A DNA stretch of 64,000 bases from Rhodotorula mucilaginosa (taxonomy: Eukaryota; Basidiomycota; Microbotryomycetes; Sporidiobolales; Sporidiobolaceae), in contig CP137876.1 of assembly GCA_034406715.1 (NCBI GenBank), positions 660,001 to 724,000 of the forward strand, in the 5' to 3' direction. The stretch's first letter is position 1. The number at the start of each line of letters is the position of its first letter. The notes under the pieces were generated by a model. It was not told where the DNA came from. It did not search any database and saw only the letters and a program-made list of their open reading frames with translations. A program made the position numbers and the translations under genes. Of this stretch, positions 23,839 through 36,900 are shown piece after piece.

Positions 23839-25515
23839 TCACTTCGATGCGTTTGCCCGCTGTCGAAGGCGTGGCGTCACCTCTGGCAGATCACGAGCGC
23901 TACCGGGGTCGTCGACTCGACACTCTGCAGGCGATTCATGACTGCTGCTCTTGCTTGTCGTCTCGACAGCGGCGAGGTATTCCTTCGGGGACGACTGATC
24001 TTGACTTTCCTCCTTCTTTTCCTCCTCGAGGCTGGACGGCTCCTCCTCCTCTTCGACATACCGCCAGAAAGCCTCCAATTCGCCGCGAGCAAAAGCGGTC
24101 AGCGCGACCGCGAGGATACACGCCGGCGACAGGTACAAGAGAGCGGGTTGCGCGGCGCGGAAGTAGTGCATCATGGCCATCGTCACGCAAAGGCCTGCAA
24201 AGCAGACGGGAAATTAGCACGGTGTACCTGCACGAGAGCAAAGGAGGGCGGTTCCTGACCGAGTATATAGGCAAAGAAACATGCCATAAAGTATGGTTTG
24301 GCGAAGTTGGCCCTCGGCCTCAAGGGCGCCGGGGAACGAGCTCGCGCCAAGGCGTAATCAAAGCGCAGGGCAAGGGCGAGGAAGATCCTGTCAGGAGAAG
24401 TGTGGAGGGTCATTAGAACGCTGAATGTCTTCCGCCAGGAGACACTCACCCAGGGAGGACGATGTCGCCGAGCCCGAGAAGCGTAAAATCCCGGCCGGCG
24501 GCGAGATTTCGTGGGAAGACAATCTTGATCGGCCCGTCGAAGCTAGTGGCGACTTCGACCATGACGTTGTCGCCGAAGACGTGCTGTGACCCAAAGACCC
24601 ACCAGACGTCGTAAACGAAGAGGCCGGCCAGGAGTATGCTCCCCGTGATGAACGAGTCCAGGGCAATCAGCGAGATCGCATTGTAGGCGAAGGAAAGCGC
24701 GACGACGTTGACGAGGACCCAATGCGTAGTGTACATTTGAGCTGTCGCGACACCCAACGCGACGGCGAAGGCACCCAGGCTGTACGTGGTGAGGCTGATC
24801 TTCAACCATTCTGCGCGGGTGACGGGATCGTCAGCGGTAGCGCATTCAACTTGACTATGGGATATCCCCTCGGACCATCTTTGTTCCGAGTCAGCAAGAG
24901 TCGCCACTGCAGGTGGAGCACCCGACGTCAGTCCACTGGGCGATACATTGTTCGGAACGGCGACAACGCACTTTGCTCGACTTGTTGTATCGTTTCGCGC
25001 CCAGCGACGAGCGCACTATCCTTGTCAGGGTACGCGTGAGTCCGACGACTGCTAGCAGCGCCAGGTAGCCTCCGAGAATTCGATTGAGCAGGCGTTTGTC
25101 GAGAAATCGGAAAAGCAGAAAGAGTCCGAGCAGTACGCAGGATCCGACGATCGGAAACCAGAGGGCATCCTCTCGCTGCCAGAAGAACAGTCTTGGGCTC
25201 GTCAGTACGCAACCCAATTACAAATCAACGTGACGCGACTCACGGTCAGCCTCTCTGTCGTTTCCTCTTCCTCCTCCTCATCGCTGTCTTGCGCATCTGC
25301 CGTCGCGGAGCGTTCCTTTTCGGCCTTACGAAGCTTTCGAAGCTTTTTGCGATCCGCTGCAGGCATCTGCGGGGGCTTGACGAATCAGCTCGTTGCCTGG
25401 CAACCGCCTTTGTCGTCCGCCGACTCACCACGAGGGAAGCATGTGACCCCGTCCAGATGGGCACGAGGGCGCCCAGGAGCAGAGCGACGTACGACCGATA
25501 CAACCCGACACTCAT
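23839..25515 (-). CDS. Signal peptide peptidase, presenilin-type aspartyl protease
   Basis: An intramembrane aspartyl protease of the SPP family. Both catalytic motifs are visible: LFVYDVWWVFG (YD) and LLGLGDIVLPG (GLGD), plus the conserved AQPALLYLSPA (the PAL motif region) near the C-terminus. The N-terminus starts MSVGLYRSYVALLLGALVPI, a first membrane segment, followed by a charged cytosolic exon (ADRKKLRKLRKAEKER, then acidic). The remaining helices fit the nine-helix SPP topology, and the C-tail is acidic and hydrophilic (WRYVEEEEEPSSLEEEKKEE). SPP clips signal-peptide remnants and tail-anchored proteins in the ER membrane and works with ERAD; in fungi it is tied to sterol-regulator cleavage and hypoxia adaptation in some species. 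A basic ER-type tail is not obvious here. Confidence 0.9.
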
Positions 25516-26118
25516 CGCCTGCGGCTTCCACCCCTTCTAGGCTAGCGGTGAGGTGAAGAAGCGCGAGACAACCTGTGTCCGTGATGAAAAGTGGGGTCGA
25601 TGCCCGGCAAGGAAGGATGCAGGGCGTTCCCGCGCCGCCGTTGACTTGCTATGAATGAGCTCATTGGTGCTTCTCGCGCCAAATACAGCAGGCCGGCATG
25701 AAGCGCAACGTTCTCAATCTGCTTTGACCGAACCTGATTCGCCAGGACTTCGGGTGAGATCCTATGGCTCTTCGGGGGGGTCGCTTGCTACCGACAGAGA
25801 ATCAGCACTGCTCGCAGGGACAGTACCGGCGCAAAGTGGCTCGCCTATGCGGTAGCGCTTCGGCTCATGCCCTGCGGAATGAATTCTCCACAACGCTTTT
25901 CGCGGACGCGGCGCTATGCTGCAGACCGTTCACTGGTCACTCGCGCAGACATACACTCTATGACCTCCGCCCGCAGACTTAGAGAAGACTAGGTTCAGCC
26001 GGTCCGATTGTTGCAATTCGATCCTGCAAGCCTTCGCAGCCGCGTGTCGGGCAATCTTCGTACGTGAGCGAGAGAGCATCACCTTGCGAACTCGTCTCGG
26101 AGGTGGTAGCCCGAGGGT
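25516..26118. other. Intergenic between two minus-strand genes
   Basis: This holds the 3' UTR of the AAGAB-like gene and the promoter of the signal peptide peptidase. No RNA gene, repeat or convincing small coding frame was seen. Confidence 0.4.
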
Positions 26119-27510
26119 TCATGACTCTTCATCGCTCAGCCCGTCCAGATCCGCATCGTCGCCTAGCAAGTCTCGTACCATCCGCGCCGCAAACTGTCTC
26201 CGGGCGTCCATATCCATGCCCGAGGCTTCCGTCCGCGCCAGACTGATTCGCGCCAGTAATGCCTCGAGATTGTCTCCGCCTGGCAATCCGTCGAGCCCTC
26301 CTGACGACGAGGCCGAACCGGAAGCGAAGCCGGACTCGGCGCCACTCGTTCGTGCCGAAGGGATCGACGAAGGCGTCGGACCGGACAGGAAAGGCGAGAA
26401 ATCGTCGTCAAAGGCGGTCGGGCCGCTGTCATTTGCGGGCTGGATTGGCGCAGGGGCATCGACGCGTGTTCTGGGAACAGAGGGGAGGAATGTCGAGGGG
26501 AAGGACCAGATGTTTGGGTCGAGGTCGGCCGAATGCGGGCGAGTTTTAGGTAGAGAAGCGAGTCGGGGCTCGGTCTCGACGCGGGAAGGATGGCATTCGC
26601 CTCGCGGCAGCGAAGGAGGCGGGAGAAGCGAGTCCTGTCCATCTTCATCGGATTCTTCCGCTGCGCCGGCCTGCAACGAGATCGGGTCTTCCCGTGCGTC
26701 CCTCCGCCTCAGTCCCTCCCACATGTGAGCGTGCAACGCTGCCGACACCTGCGCGATGCCATCCTGCTCCGCTTCATCATCGCGTTCCTGCTCCGCGCCT
26801 GCGTCGACAGCATCCACTTGCACCCACTCGAAACCGTGCTCGAGGGCCAGATCCTCCCATTCGTCGCCGCTCGGCACCTGTTCGTGAGACAAACTTCTTG
26901 AGGAAGGTGGTCGGCGCAGGGTCACGAGCAGGCAGACATCTGGACGAGGTTCTGCTGCGGCGAGGTTGGCGAGTCCAGAAACGGTCGGTTCCGCCGGAAC
27001 CTGGACAGAAGTCGTGCATGCGTTAGTGTCCTTCGCGCTATCACGCACGCGGTTCCTGCGCCGCAGTTCAAGACGCAATGCGTGCGAGAGCGGACCCACC
27101 CGAGTTGCCTCTGCAAGCACAATAACGGCTGGCGCTTCTGCCGCTCCCATCGCCCTAGTCGTCTCATCGGGGGCCCATGCCTCTGCGCCTTGGATGCAGA
27201 AGTGCACATCTGCTTCGTAGTACTTGTTGCGGATCGTCCAGGGCAAGTACGTTGGCGCGAGCACCGCCGCCCCACTTGGCTCCTCCGGCGCGGGTACAGC
27301 GTCGGCATGGTCAGCAGCCTCAGCAGGTGGGTGGCCGACCAATCCTGTTTACAGCAGCCGCGTCAGCTCCCGCCTAGGATCCTTGCATGAGAGGAGAGAA
27401 GAAGGCGCACGCTGGACCAAGGCGAGGGCGTCGGCGTGAGTGAACGGCGAAAGAGGGTAAACGGCGATGCGCGAGTGAGCGGCGGGGCTCGCGAACTCTG
27501 AGATGCTCAT
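26119..27510 (-). CDS. Alpha/gamma-adaptin-binding protein p34 homologue (AAGAB/Irc6)
   Basis: Two exons (27510-27411 and 27344-26119), separated by a 66-nt intron, give 441 residues in one frame. The N-terminal domain has the decayed small-GTPase fold of this family: HSRIAVYPLSPFTHADALAL, then WTIRNKYYEADVHFCI and APAVIVLAEATR. It continues with EDLALEHGFEWVQVDAVD, which matches the family's E-x-G-F-E-W-V/I block. The C-terminus has GGDNLEALLARISLARTEAS and RRQFAARMVRDLLGDD, the AAGAB C-terminal helix that binds and stabilises adaptin subunits during AP-1/AP-2 assembly. AAGAB is a chaperone for clathrin-adaptor assembly; yeast Irc6 has a related role. The middle is Pro/Ser-rich linker. Divergent from ERB1, with 229 bp between the start codons. 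Confidence 0.8.
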
Positions 27511-27739
27511 GTCGAAAGCACTCGAGCCCCTGGTGCAGGCGCAGGGCCACTGGCTGACGGGCGCAAACCCCACACGATGCAAGTCGAGGAGGCGGTGCAC
27601 TTTCGTTCCGCGTCAACCGCTGTGCCAGCCGAAGCACGGACTCGGCAGAGATTGCTCCCGTTCGAGTGTACGCTCGCGAAGGGTCTAGTCGGGACGAGCT
27701 AAGCAACAGCAGTCTCCTCAAAACTACGCCTGACCCGTC

Positions 27740-30613
27740 ATGGCCCGAGCTACTGCGAGTCGCGCTGCGGCGGTCGCTGCTCCAGCTTCGACTGCCAGCA
27801 CCTCGTCGATCAACCCGAGGAAACGTCGCCAGTCATCGCCCGCGACAGCTGCGACTGCACCGGCAACGCAGTCACTCGGTACTCTCGAGTTTGACGACGC
27901 CGGCGAGGACGACGGAGATGTCTTGGCAGCGAGTGACGAAGGCGATGCCGAAGCAGAGGCATTCCCCGAACTCGACGTCGATGGCAGCGCATCCGAGGAC
28001 GCGAGTGGTTCTGAAGGCGACGACGAGTCGTTCGACGGCTCGTACGACTCGGAAGAAGACGCAGAAGACGAGCTCGACGACGAGGCCCAGCTCCGCGCCG
28101 AGCTCGAGATGGAACAGAACGAGATCCTGTCCGCAAGCAGCGACGACGACGAAGAAGACACGTCGGACCTCGACGAGTTGATCCGGAGGAATACCGTCAA
28201 GCCGCTCGAGGACGAGCCGGAGATTTCGTCGATTCCGGGACAGAATCGCGCGTTGCGCGAGCGAGGCGACGACGACGAGGCGTTCCGCGGCCTCACAAAA
28301 GACTACATGAAGCGGAGTCGGACCGTCAAGAGTCGGCTGACCGGTCAGGAAAAGACGATCTGGGACGAAGAGATCGAGCCCGACTATGCGAGCGATTCTA
28401 GCACCGAGGAGGTAAGTGGTGTCAACCGGGGAGCTTGTTCGTGTTTCGTCTTCGCTGCATTCTGACTCGCACATTGCACCTATCCAGACGACGAACCGCG
28501 TCGGCAACATCCCGCAATACTGGTACGACGACATGCCTCACATCGGCTACGACATCGACGGCAAAAAGGTCATGCGTCCCGCCACCGGCGACGAGCTCGA
28601 CCGCTTCTTGACCGGGGTCGAGGACGAGATGGGCGGTTGGGCCAACGTCGTGAACAAGAACGAGCAAGAGATCAAGACGTTGACAGAGGAGGAGCTCAAC
28701 TTGATCCAGCGGCTCGCCAAGGGAGAGAACCCGGACGAAAACTACGACCCGTGAGCGTTCTTGAACTTGCGCTGTGGTTCCGGCACGGAGTATCCTGACG
28801 TCTCTTTTGGTCATGTCTCCAGCTACGCACCGATGATCCCGTACTTCTCTTCGCAAGTCATGGACCAGCCGCTGTCGGGCCGGCCCGAGCCCAAATCGCG
28901 ATACTTGCCGTCCAAGTGGGAGCACCAGAAGGTCATGAAGATTGTCCGGGCGATCCGAGCCGGTCGCATCACGCCGCGACGACCGGGAGCACCCAAGCCG
29001 GTCGAGAAGCCGCAGTTCTACGCGTTGTGGTCGGCGAGCGACGACACGCCGACGGCGCCTCATCCGATGCACATGCCGGCTCCCAAGCTCATCCCGCCCG
29101 GCCACTCCGAGTCGTACAACCCTCCGGAGGAGTACCTCTGGACCAAGGAGGAGGAGCAGGAGTTCAACGAGCAGGAGAAGGAGGACAAGAAGGGCAAGGT
29201 CGTCCCGCGCAAGTACTCGACCTTGCGCCACGTCCCCGCATACGACAACTTCGTGCAGGAGCGGTTCGAACGATGCCTCGACCTATACCTCGCACCCCGT
29301 ATGCTCCGTCGGAAACCGAGGCTCGACATCAAGGACCCGAGCGAACTCTTGCCGCGCTTGCCTTCGCCGCAGGAATTGCGTCCGTTCCCGACGACCAAGT
29401 CGGTGACGTACCTGCACCCGAACGGTGTCCGGGTGCGCTCCGTCAGTATCGACCCGACGGGTATGTGGGTCATCACCGGAGCCGAGGACGGGGAGGTCCG
29501 ACTGTGGGAGTGTGCCGTCGGCCGGTGCGCGATGAAGTGGAAGGTCGGCGGACCGAAAGACCCCGTTCTCAGCGTCGAGTGGTGCCCGGACCGCGAGAAG
29601 AGTCTCTTTGCAGCAGTCACGTGCGTCTCTACAGCTGTCATTCCGACGTTTACAGAGTCTGACCCCATCTCTCTCCCTGCAGCGCGAACAAGATCCATCT
29701 CATCTCCCCGCTCCCTCTCATCTCCGACGCCCTTGCCGGTCGCACTTCGGCCTTCGCACTCGCCGGATTCAACGCCGCGGCGACCGACGATGCCGGCAAC
29801 AAGATCCGCCCCCCGACACAGCCCGATGGCGTCGCGTGGCGCAAGCCACGCGATGTCAGCGAGCGCGAGGAGGGCCGCTTGGTCGAGGTCGAGATTCCGG
29901 GTCATGAGATCAAGCAGGTTACATGGCACAAGCGTGGCGACTACTTCGCCACTGTATCGAGCCCGGGTGCGTTTGACGGTAGAAAACACCTCGTTCCGTC
30001 CGAGCACGCCATGCTGACCACAACATGTCTCACAGCTGGCGCACGCTCGGTGTTGATTCACCAGCTTTCGAAGCATCACACGCAGGCGCCGTTCGCCAAG
30101 CTCAAGGGCGACGTCCAGCGGATCCAGTTCCACCCGTCTCGACCGCACTTCTACGTTGCTACGCAGCGACACGTCCGCATCTACGATCTCATGAAGCAAC
30201 AACTCGTCAAGACTTTGAACCCGGGTCTCAAGTGGATCTCGAGTATCGACATTCACCCGCTCGGGGACAACGTTCTCGTCGGATCCTACGACCGTCGACT
30301 CGTCTGGCACGATCTCGACTTGTCCACTACGCCATACAAGACGCTCAAATACCACGCCCGCGCCCTCCGATCTGTCGCGTTCCACCCTTCCTACCCTCTG
30401 TTTGCGTCGTCGTCCGACGACGGATCGATCCACATCTTCCACGCCACCGTCTACTCGGACCTTCTCACCAACCCGCTTATCGTTCCGCTCAAGGTGTTGC
30501 GTGGCCACGAGATCAAGGACAGTCTCGGTGTGCTCGACGTCAAGTGGCACCCCAAGGAGCCGTGGGTGGTCAGTGTGGGAGCCGACGGAGTTGGCCGTTT
30601 GTGGTGCAACTAG
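27740..30613 (+). CDS. ERB1: Ribosome biogenesis protein Erb1/BOP1
   Basis: Five exons (27740-28411, 28488-28750, 28823-29620, 29683-29966, 30036-30613) join in phase to 864 residues. The N-terminus is Ala/Ser-rich and very acidic (about residues 50-140). The BOP1NT domain follows: [20 protein letters not shown], then [36 protein letters not shown] and [20 protein letters not shown]. The C-terminal WD40 propeller begins near [19 protein letters not shown] and includes [40 protein letters not shown] and a final [15 protein letters not shown] ending RLWCN. Erb1 with Ytm1 and Nop7 forms the PeBoW complex needed for 27S pre-rRNA processing and 60S assembly, and is removed by Mdn1/Rea1. Length and domain order fit the family fully. 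Confidence 0.97.
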
Positions 30614-30788
30614 AGAGTTTCGGGCGCCCCGCCGCTTGGTGCAGTGTCCCTGCTGTTGTAATCACACCTACCACCTTTGCCGCAACAGTTTCGCTCACTT
30701 CCCGTACGACACGTTGCCCAAGTCCAGCGGCCCGAACTTGTGCTTTGCGAAAAAAAAAGTTGAAGACGGTTTCTGCAACGATCGAAAT

Positions 30789-33429
30789 CTACAGTCCTTC
30801 GTTGTGCAGTTTGCGACAAAGCGCAACGGCCATGCGTTCGAGGCTAAACTTGTCCGGTTTCTGCTGGGTCTTCGATCCCGAACTCGACAGCCGTGCCGGA
30901 GCTGCTGCGGCGTGGTGCGGGGTTGTAGGAGGGGATGTGGAAGACGAGCTGGGGGCGCCGTACATGAGTCGTGCCGACGGATCGAGGGCGACAGGGCGCT
31001 CGCGTGCATCCGTGCTTCTGGTTCGCGATTCGGTCGCGGAGGGGTCGTCCGAGCTTTTCCCGTCCTTGTCGTTCGTGCCGGGAAGCTGACGAATTATCCA
31101 AGACGCAGCCGAAGCGAGGCCGTCGGCATCAGACGTTTTGCCCGGCGCTGGGGTTCGCGCGTCATGGATGGCCGCGGAAGACGTCGACGATGGCGCGGAC
31201 GACAGCGATGACGCGGGCGGCGGGGACATGGAGACTTGCGATCCGGGAGCATCGCCGTCAAGCTGGGATTTCGGGCCTGATTTCGACTTGTCGTTTCCGT
31301 TCCCGTTGGAAGCGCCGATGAGCTTGCCGACGAGGGCGTATACGTCCTGCCACTGCCACCCTCGGTCCTCCTTGCCGCCGGCGACTTTTTCAGCTTTGCC
31401 GCCAGGTTGAGGCTCGCGCGAGTCGCGGAACTCGCGTCGGGTCACCTCGTCCACGGCCTGCTTGCTCAGCTCGGCGGTGCTGAGTCCGCTCGACCCACGC
31501 ATCTCCCAGTGATCACAAAGGTCGAAGGTGCCGAGGAACTCGCCCCATCTCGCGCTGTCGATGCTGACGAGACCGTCGTTTCCCCGCCACTCGGGAGGTG
31601 CCGCCTTGTCCTGGTCGACCCGTCGCTTCTCGGCGCCGTCCAGTACCAGCTTGGGGAGCCACAAGGGGTGCCAGATCGGGATCCGGGGCGTTCGTGCGGC
31701 GATCGAGAAGTAGCGAACACCCTCTCGGTCGGGTGTGGACGGATTGAAGACGTCGCGAAGAAAGCTCGGGGTGAGGTTCGCGTACGCCGGCGAGTCGAGC
31801 AGGTCGAGCAGATAGGAGGTAACGCCGGAGGACAAGTTGAAAGGCAAGACGGACGAGATCCTGGAGCGCCTCTTCTCGTCCTGCGTCGCCTTGTCGTCCT
31901 TGGCAGAGATGGACTCGCGCGACAAGAGCGGGGCCTTGAGAGAGAAGGGCAGCGGGATGGAGGCATCGTCCGGTTCATCGAGGGAGCAGGAGTTGCCCTG
32001 CCGAAGGTTGAGCGCTTCATTCGTCTCGTACTCGGTGCCGATACCGATGTTGGCGCGGCACCAGGCCATGAACTCCGAACCGCGATGGGGCGTACAAAGA
32101 GTCGTAAGAGATCGCGGATGGTACAGGGTCGGGCGGATATTCGAGATGAGGTATCGCGCGTCGAGTCCTCCCTGCGAATCCGACATCGGTTAGCTTGAAG
32201 CCAGGCGTTTAGCGAAGAAGACTGCTGCTCACCATGGAATGCGCCACAAAATTGACATCGCGGTTGAGCAAGTCCGGCGTGTCTTCGAGGGACTTGTGAA
32301 GGACCTGCGCTCGGTTCTTGACAGATCCAGTCCTATCCCAGGAGAAATGGTCAGCACGTGTTTGCTGCACACTTCGTGTGCCTCAACTCACCCCGGGACC
32401 GCCGTGACAAACACCTCGGCGCCGATTTTGCCTCGGAGGACCTTGAGGAGGTCGCCCCAGTAGTGCAGGCGGAAGAAGCCCGGTCCCCGGACATCGAACC
32501 CGTACAGACCTGTAGGGTAGCATGCATGAGTGTGATGCAGCAAAGATAGCTGAGAAGCAGGTTCATTCACCGTGACAAAGAATGATGGGGAACCGGGGGG
32601 CGAGAACCGGATCGTACAGTAAGGGATGCCGGGCGAGGTCGTTGATCTCGCCGTACGGCGATGGCGGTCGTATCGCTCTTTGAGCAGACGAGGAAGGGCC
32701 GGGCAAGCCGGCGGGTGGCACCGAACTCGTTGCCGACGTCGTCGTCGGCTCAACCTTCTCACTCGTCGGGACCGGACTCGGCGGTACGGCATCGCCAAAA
32801 GAAGGAACAGAAGTTGCCGGTGATGCCGCGAAGGATCTCTTGGGAGATTGGGAGGCCGGATACGGCGGAGATGCCGGTGGCGAATCGTGTCGTTCGAGAG
32901 CAGTCTGCCGGCCTCCGCTGCTTGTCGAGAACAACCGGAGTCCTTGGGACGAATGGCCCGCTCTGAAAGAGCTCGGATGTAAGGGTGATCGCAAAGTCCG
33001 GCGCCTACTCGTTTGAGGCGGAGCAGGCGCCCCTCGAGGCGAACGTGCAGGTGTTGGGGAACAGTTCCAGCTCGGCACCTCCGGCGAGACTAGTCTGCCA
33101 TGCTCCGTACTGTGGGCGTCTGCTGATTCGATCGCCCGTCCGCTGCGTCTCGCCCGAGCGTGCCTGGCCGTAGCCGCAGCGACGGCACGTTCTACGTCCA
33201 AGGCCGATTTCCTCCGCTTCGCTCGCCCGCCCTCGTCCGAGTCGAGTCGAGCACGCAGAGAAAGTCGTTCAGGATGAACAGAAGGGTAGTGGTCGGCATC
33301 CTCGACGTCTTTACTGAGGTGGGTGGGCAGAAGCGCGAGCGCAGTCGCGGACGACGATGCCGCAAAAGCCGACGCAAGGCAGTTCAGCGTCGAGCGGAAC
33401 TGGCCGGTGATTGACAGGGCAGCTGGCAT
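30789..33429 (-). CDS. TGL2-type triacylglycerol lipase (alpha/beta hydrolase)
   Basis: A lipase of the yeast Tgl2/bacterial family-I type. After a long N-terminal region rich in Ser/Pro/Arg (residues 1 to about 250) the catalytic domain starts at HPLLYDPVLAPRFPIILCHG (oxyanion region). It runs through LYGFDVRGPGFFRLHYWGD and VFVTAVPGTGSV, and reaches the nucleophile elbow VAHSM followed after an intron by GGLDARYLI (G/A-H-S-M-G-G-x-D-x-R). Later blocks include TLCTPHRGSEFMAW and WEMRGSSGLSTAE, consistent with the lid and acid/His regions. Tgl2 is a mitochondrial triacylglycerol lipase in yeast; the N-terminus here, rich in Arg and poor in acids at first, could be a targeting sequence but is long and atypical. 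A second low-complexity linker lies at 30.9-31.3 kb. The C-terminus ends SLERMAVALCRKLHNEGL. Confidence 0.85.
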
Positions 33430-33938
33430 ATCGTGTCTGGGTCCACAAGAAGCCTCAAGGACGGCCCAAGGTGGCTCGTCGGCGGCGACGAGGCGAGAAA
33501 CAGGTCAGATCTTCTCGTGACCTGCGGAACTCTGACGTCGTTCGCTACAAAGTCCGCGGGCTCTTCCGAGTTTTCACCTCATTTCGCTTGCTATGTACGG
33601 ACAGGCCTCGCTTGCACCCTGACACACGCTCTCTTTGGGCTCTATACTCTGCCGTCTCTGCTTTACTCCGCTGTGTGGTCTACCTTGCTCGGGACTTTGA
33701 GCGGAAACTCTGTTCTCGAGACTCAGCTTTGAGTGGCGGCGATGTATTCGCGCAGACGCCTGAAGCCCGGGTGGGAACGGCAATTTGCACGTATGAGATG
33801 GGGAAGAATACGAAGATGAAGGAAGACTGTTTTGCTTGCTTGATTTGCGAGAGGGGAGAAGAGTAGAGAGAATGCGGCGCAGCTGGAAGGCGGATCGGCA
33901 TGTTGTTTCGGCGGGAGAAGCTCGCGCTGTCGGTGAAC
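33430..33938. other. Intergenic: lipase promoter and Tudor-SN 3' end
   Basis: The region lies between two minus-strand genes. It should contain the lipase promoter (right of its start) and the 3' UTR of the Tudor-SN gene. A poorly biased open frame on the plus strand was not accepted as a gene. No repeat or RNA gene was seen. Confidence 0.4.
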
Positions 33939-36900
33939 TTAATCGTCCTCGAGCACCTGAAGTAGCGAAAGGTAATGTCAGTAAGAGCAGCCTGTGATGA
34001 CGCTTTACAGAACCAACGCACGTCTCCGAGCTCGTACGCTCCGGCACGAGTGCGGCGGGCCTCTTGCTGGGCCACGTCAAGCGCTATGACAACGTTCGGG
34101 TACGCGGCGCGGAAGCGAGAGCGCTTGTCGATGCGCGCGAGTCCTTCGCGGACAAGCTGGACGTTGATCGAGTTCTCGTGGGCGGACAGAGCGGCGGGGT
34201 CGTTCGGGTCAAAGAGCGAAAGGTGCAGGAGGTTCGGGTCGCGCTGATCGATATTGGCAACGAGCTGCTGGCCTTCGCACAACTCGGAGAAGCGTGCGCG
34301 GGCATCCTCGCCGTACTCCGTCCGCCAGTCGAGCAGCGAGACAAAGCTGAGCGTGGCATCCTTGGCCTGGCCCTCGAGAGCCTTGAACTCGGCAGGGAGA
34401 GGACGGAGTCGCGAGAACGGCAGGGTTTCGGTGTTACCATCTGCGACGTGCCGCAAAAGGTGAGTCTAGCTGAGGACACAGCGAGAAGTCCAGCGCCGAG
34501 ACGTACAGTCGATGTAGAGGACCTCGGCCTCCTTCTTGCCGGGGTGGCTCCGCTTGACTTTCGCCCGGTACCATGCATCGTCGGCGGAAAACTTGGCGCT
34601 CACGAGCTCGCCCGATCGCGGAACGAACCCGGCAGGACCAGCGTTGGCGTTTTCGTCGTTGAAAAGCGTAAGGTCGCCCATAAGCTTCTCGAGCTCAGGG
34701 ATTCCTGTGCGAGGCGGGTCCGGGTCAGCACCGTTCTGTACACCATTAACGAGAAGCAGGAGTTCAAACTGACCGCCGTTCTGAAGGATCTGGACCGAGA
34801 AAGAGAACGGCTGTGTCTCGGTGCCGCCGCGAACCTCGCTGACGACGACATCGACGTACTCCTTGCGAGCCTGGGTGACCGGCGTCGCTGCGCCGTTCGT
34901 ACTGCTGGATGCGGCTTCGGCTTCGGCATCGTACTTAGACCAAAGCTGCGAGGCATGTCACGGTCAGATCATGACTCGAGTCTAGCAGAACTCGAAAGAT
35001 GCTTGTTCCACTCACGTTCTTGCGAGCGCTCTGGGCTGCCTCTTGCGCAGACCAAAGCGAAGTGGCAGTAGCGCGGTCGTCAACTGTCGCGAGACCCTCG
35101 GCGACAAGCGAGGTCGCAAAGTCCTCGCCGTTCAGGAAGAGGCGGCCAATGAAGCCACCGCTCTTGTCGGTGTTGTCGACGGTGAATTCGATGTCGCGCT
35201 GCAGCAGGCGGCGAGCGGCGAACGTGGCCGCTTCTTGACCGTACGGGTCTGACTTCTCGGCGGGATTGCGAGCGGTCCGAGGTGCGCGGATTTGCGAGAG
35301 GACGAGCGTGAGCTTGGCGTCCTGCTTAGGGATCCAAATCTGTGCCGTTCCGCGGCAACAAAGTCAGCCCGTCAAGCTCAGCGTTGCCTATAGAGATGAC
35401 GTAGTCGACAAACCTTGAAGCGAGAACCGGAGGCAGTGTAGTCCACGACACCTTGGATACGACCTTGGCGCTTGAACTGCGACAGGAACGGAGCAGCTTT
35501 ATGGGCAGACTCGGAAGCATCGACAATGCGCGGTGCCGGGAAGTCCTTGCCGCTATGGATGCCCTTCTTCTCCTCAATCGCGCGGGCTTCTGCGGCCATC
35601 AGGCGGTCGTAGTCGGACGAGCGGTTCTCGTCGCCCTGCTTGTGACGCAAAACGCCCAGCAAGCCGCGCTCGACAAGGTATTCCGCAACGTTCGTGCCGT
35701 TCGGCAGACGTACAGTAGCACATTCGCGCTCCTCGTAGTCGCCTTCAGCCGGCTTGACGTAGTCGATGGTAACGTTGACCGGTTTGCCGATGAGTTTCTT
35801 GCGGAGTAGTTCCTTGCCTTCGATCTGCAAGCCGGCGAGTTTGGGGTCACTCGGCCGCGGCTGACGGACCGAGGCGAGCTGGATGCGACGCTCGGTCTGC
35901 TCGCCATTCTTGACGATGCTGAGCATGTCGGCGCCCCAGACCCGGGTGACGAGGGCGTCGAAGCTGCGGCCGGACGCGGCGGCCTGCTGAGCGGCGATGC
36001 GAGGGTCCGGCAGGTCCTTGTAAAGACCACGGCGGTGCGACTTGGCGTCGGCTTCGGCGCGGCGGAGCTCTGACATCATGCTCGGGGTGGGCGAGGAAGC
36101 GAGGAAGCCGGCGTGCCAATCGACGATGCGGGCGAGGCCGGCCGAGACGAGGAGCGTTGCGATTTGGCCAGCGGGATGGTGCACCGTGCCGAGGAACAGG
36201 TTGACCTGCTGCTGTGCGGGAGAGGGCGTCGGGAGGGACAGGAGGGTGACCTTGATGAGCCGTTGGAGCAGGCGCGACTCGACAAAGAAGCGCGCTTCGT
36301 CCCCAAACTCTTCTCCCTGGACATCCTCCCGTCCCGAGAGATTGCCAGAGCGCGGTGCGCGGATGCCGGCAATGCCGAGGTTGATGAACTGGTGGTGCTC
36401 GGGCGAGATGAGCAAGCGGACGCGGATCTGGGAGCCGTTGGTGACGCCTTCGACGATCGCATCGAGAGGCTTGCCCTTGTACTCGGCGAGGAAAGCGACT
36501 GGGTCCTCGGGCATGGTGTACTCGACGCGGCGCTGCGGGGGGCGGTCTCCGGACCACAGACCGCGTCCGACGACGCGCGCCTCTTCCTCGAGGTCGCGGA
36601 GGAAGGCGCGGCGGGAGGCGGTCGCGGCAGACTCGTCGTCACCGGCAGCATGGTCGCGCTTGGCGCTGTCGCGGACCTTGGCCCAGCCTGCGCGGACGAG
36701 CTCGGCGGCGACATCGATTTCGGCAGCGTCGTCGTTGGCGGCGGGGACGTACACGATGCCAAACTCGAGAGGTCCGTTGGCGGAGGGCACAGAGTAGCTG
36801 ACGGTGAACGAAACCTCCTTGCCTACAACAAGCGAGCGGAGAAAGTCGCGCGACTCGAAGGCCCACGGCTCGTCGTCGCGCTCACGCGAACCGAGGCGCG

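Noticed and set aside
29060-30550. Minus-strand open frame of about 496 codons opposite ERB1
   Set aside because: It lies entirely under the conserved ERB1 exons and crosses their introns; no family features.
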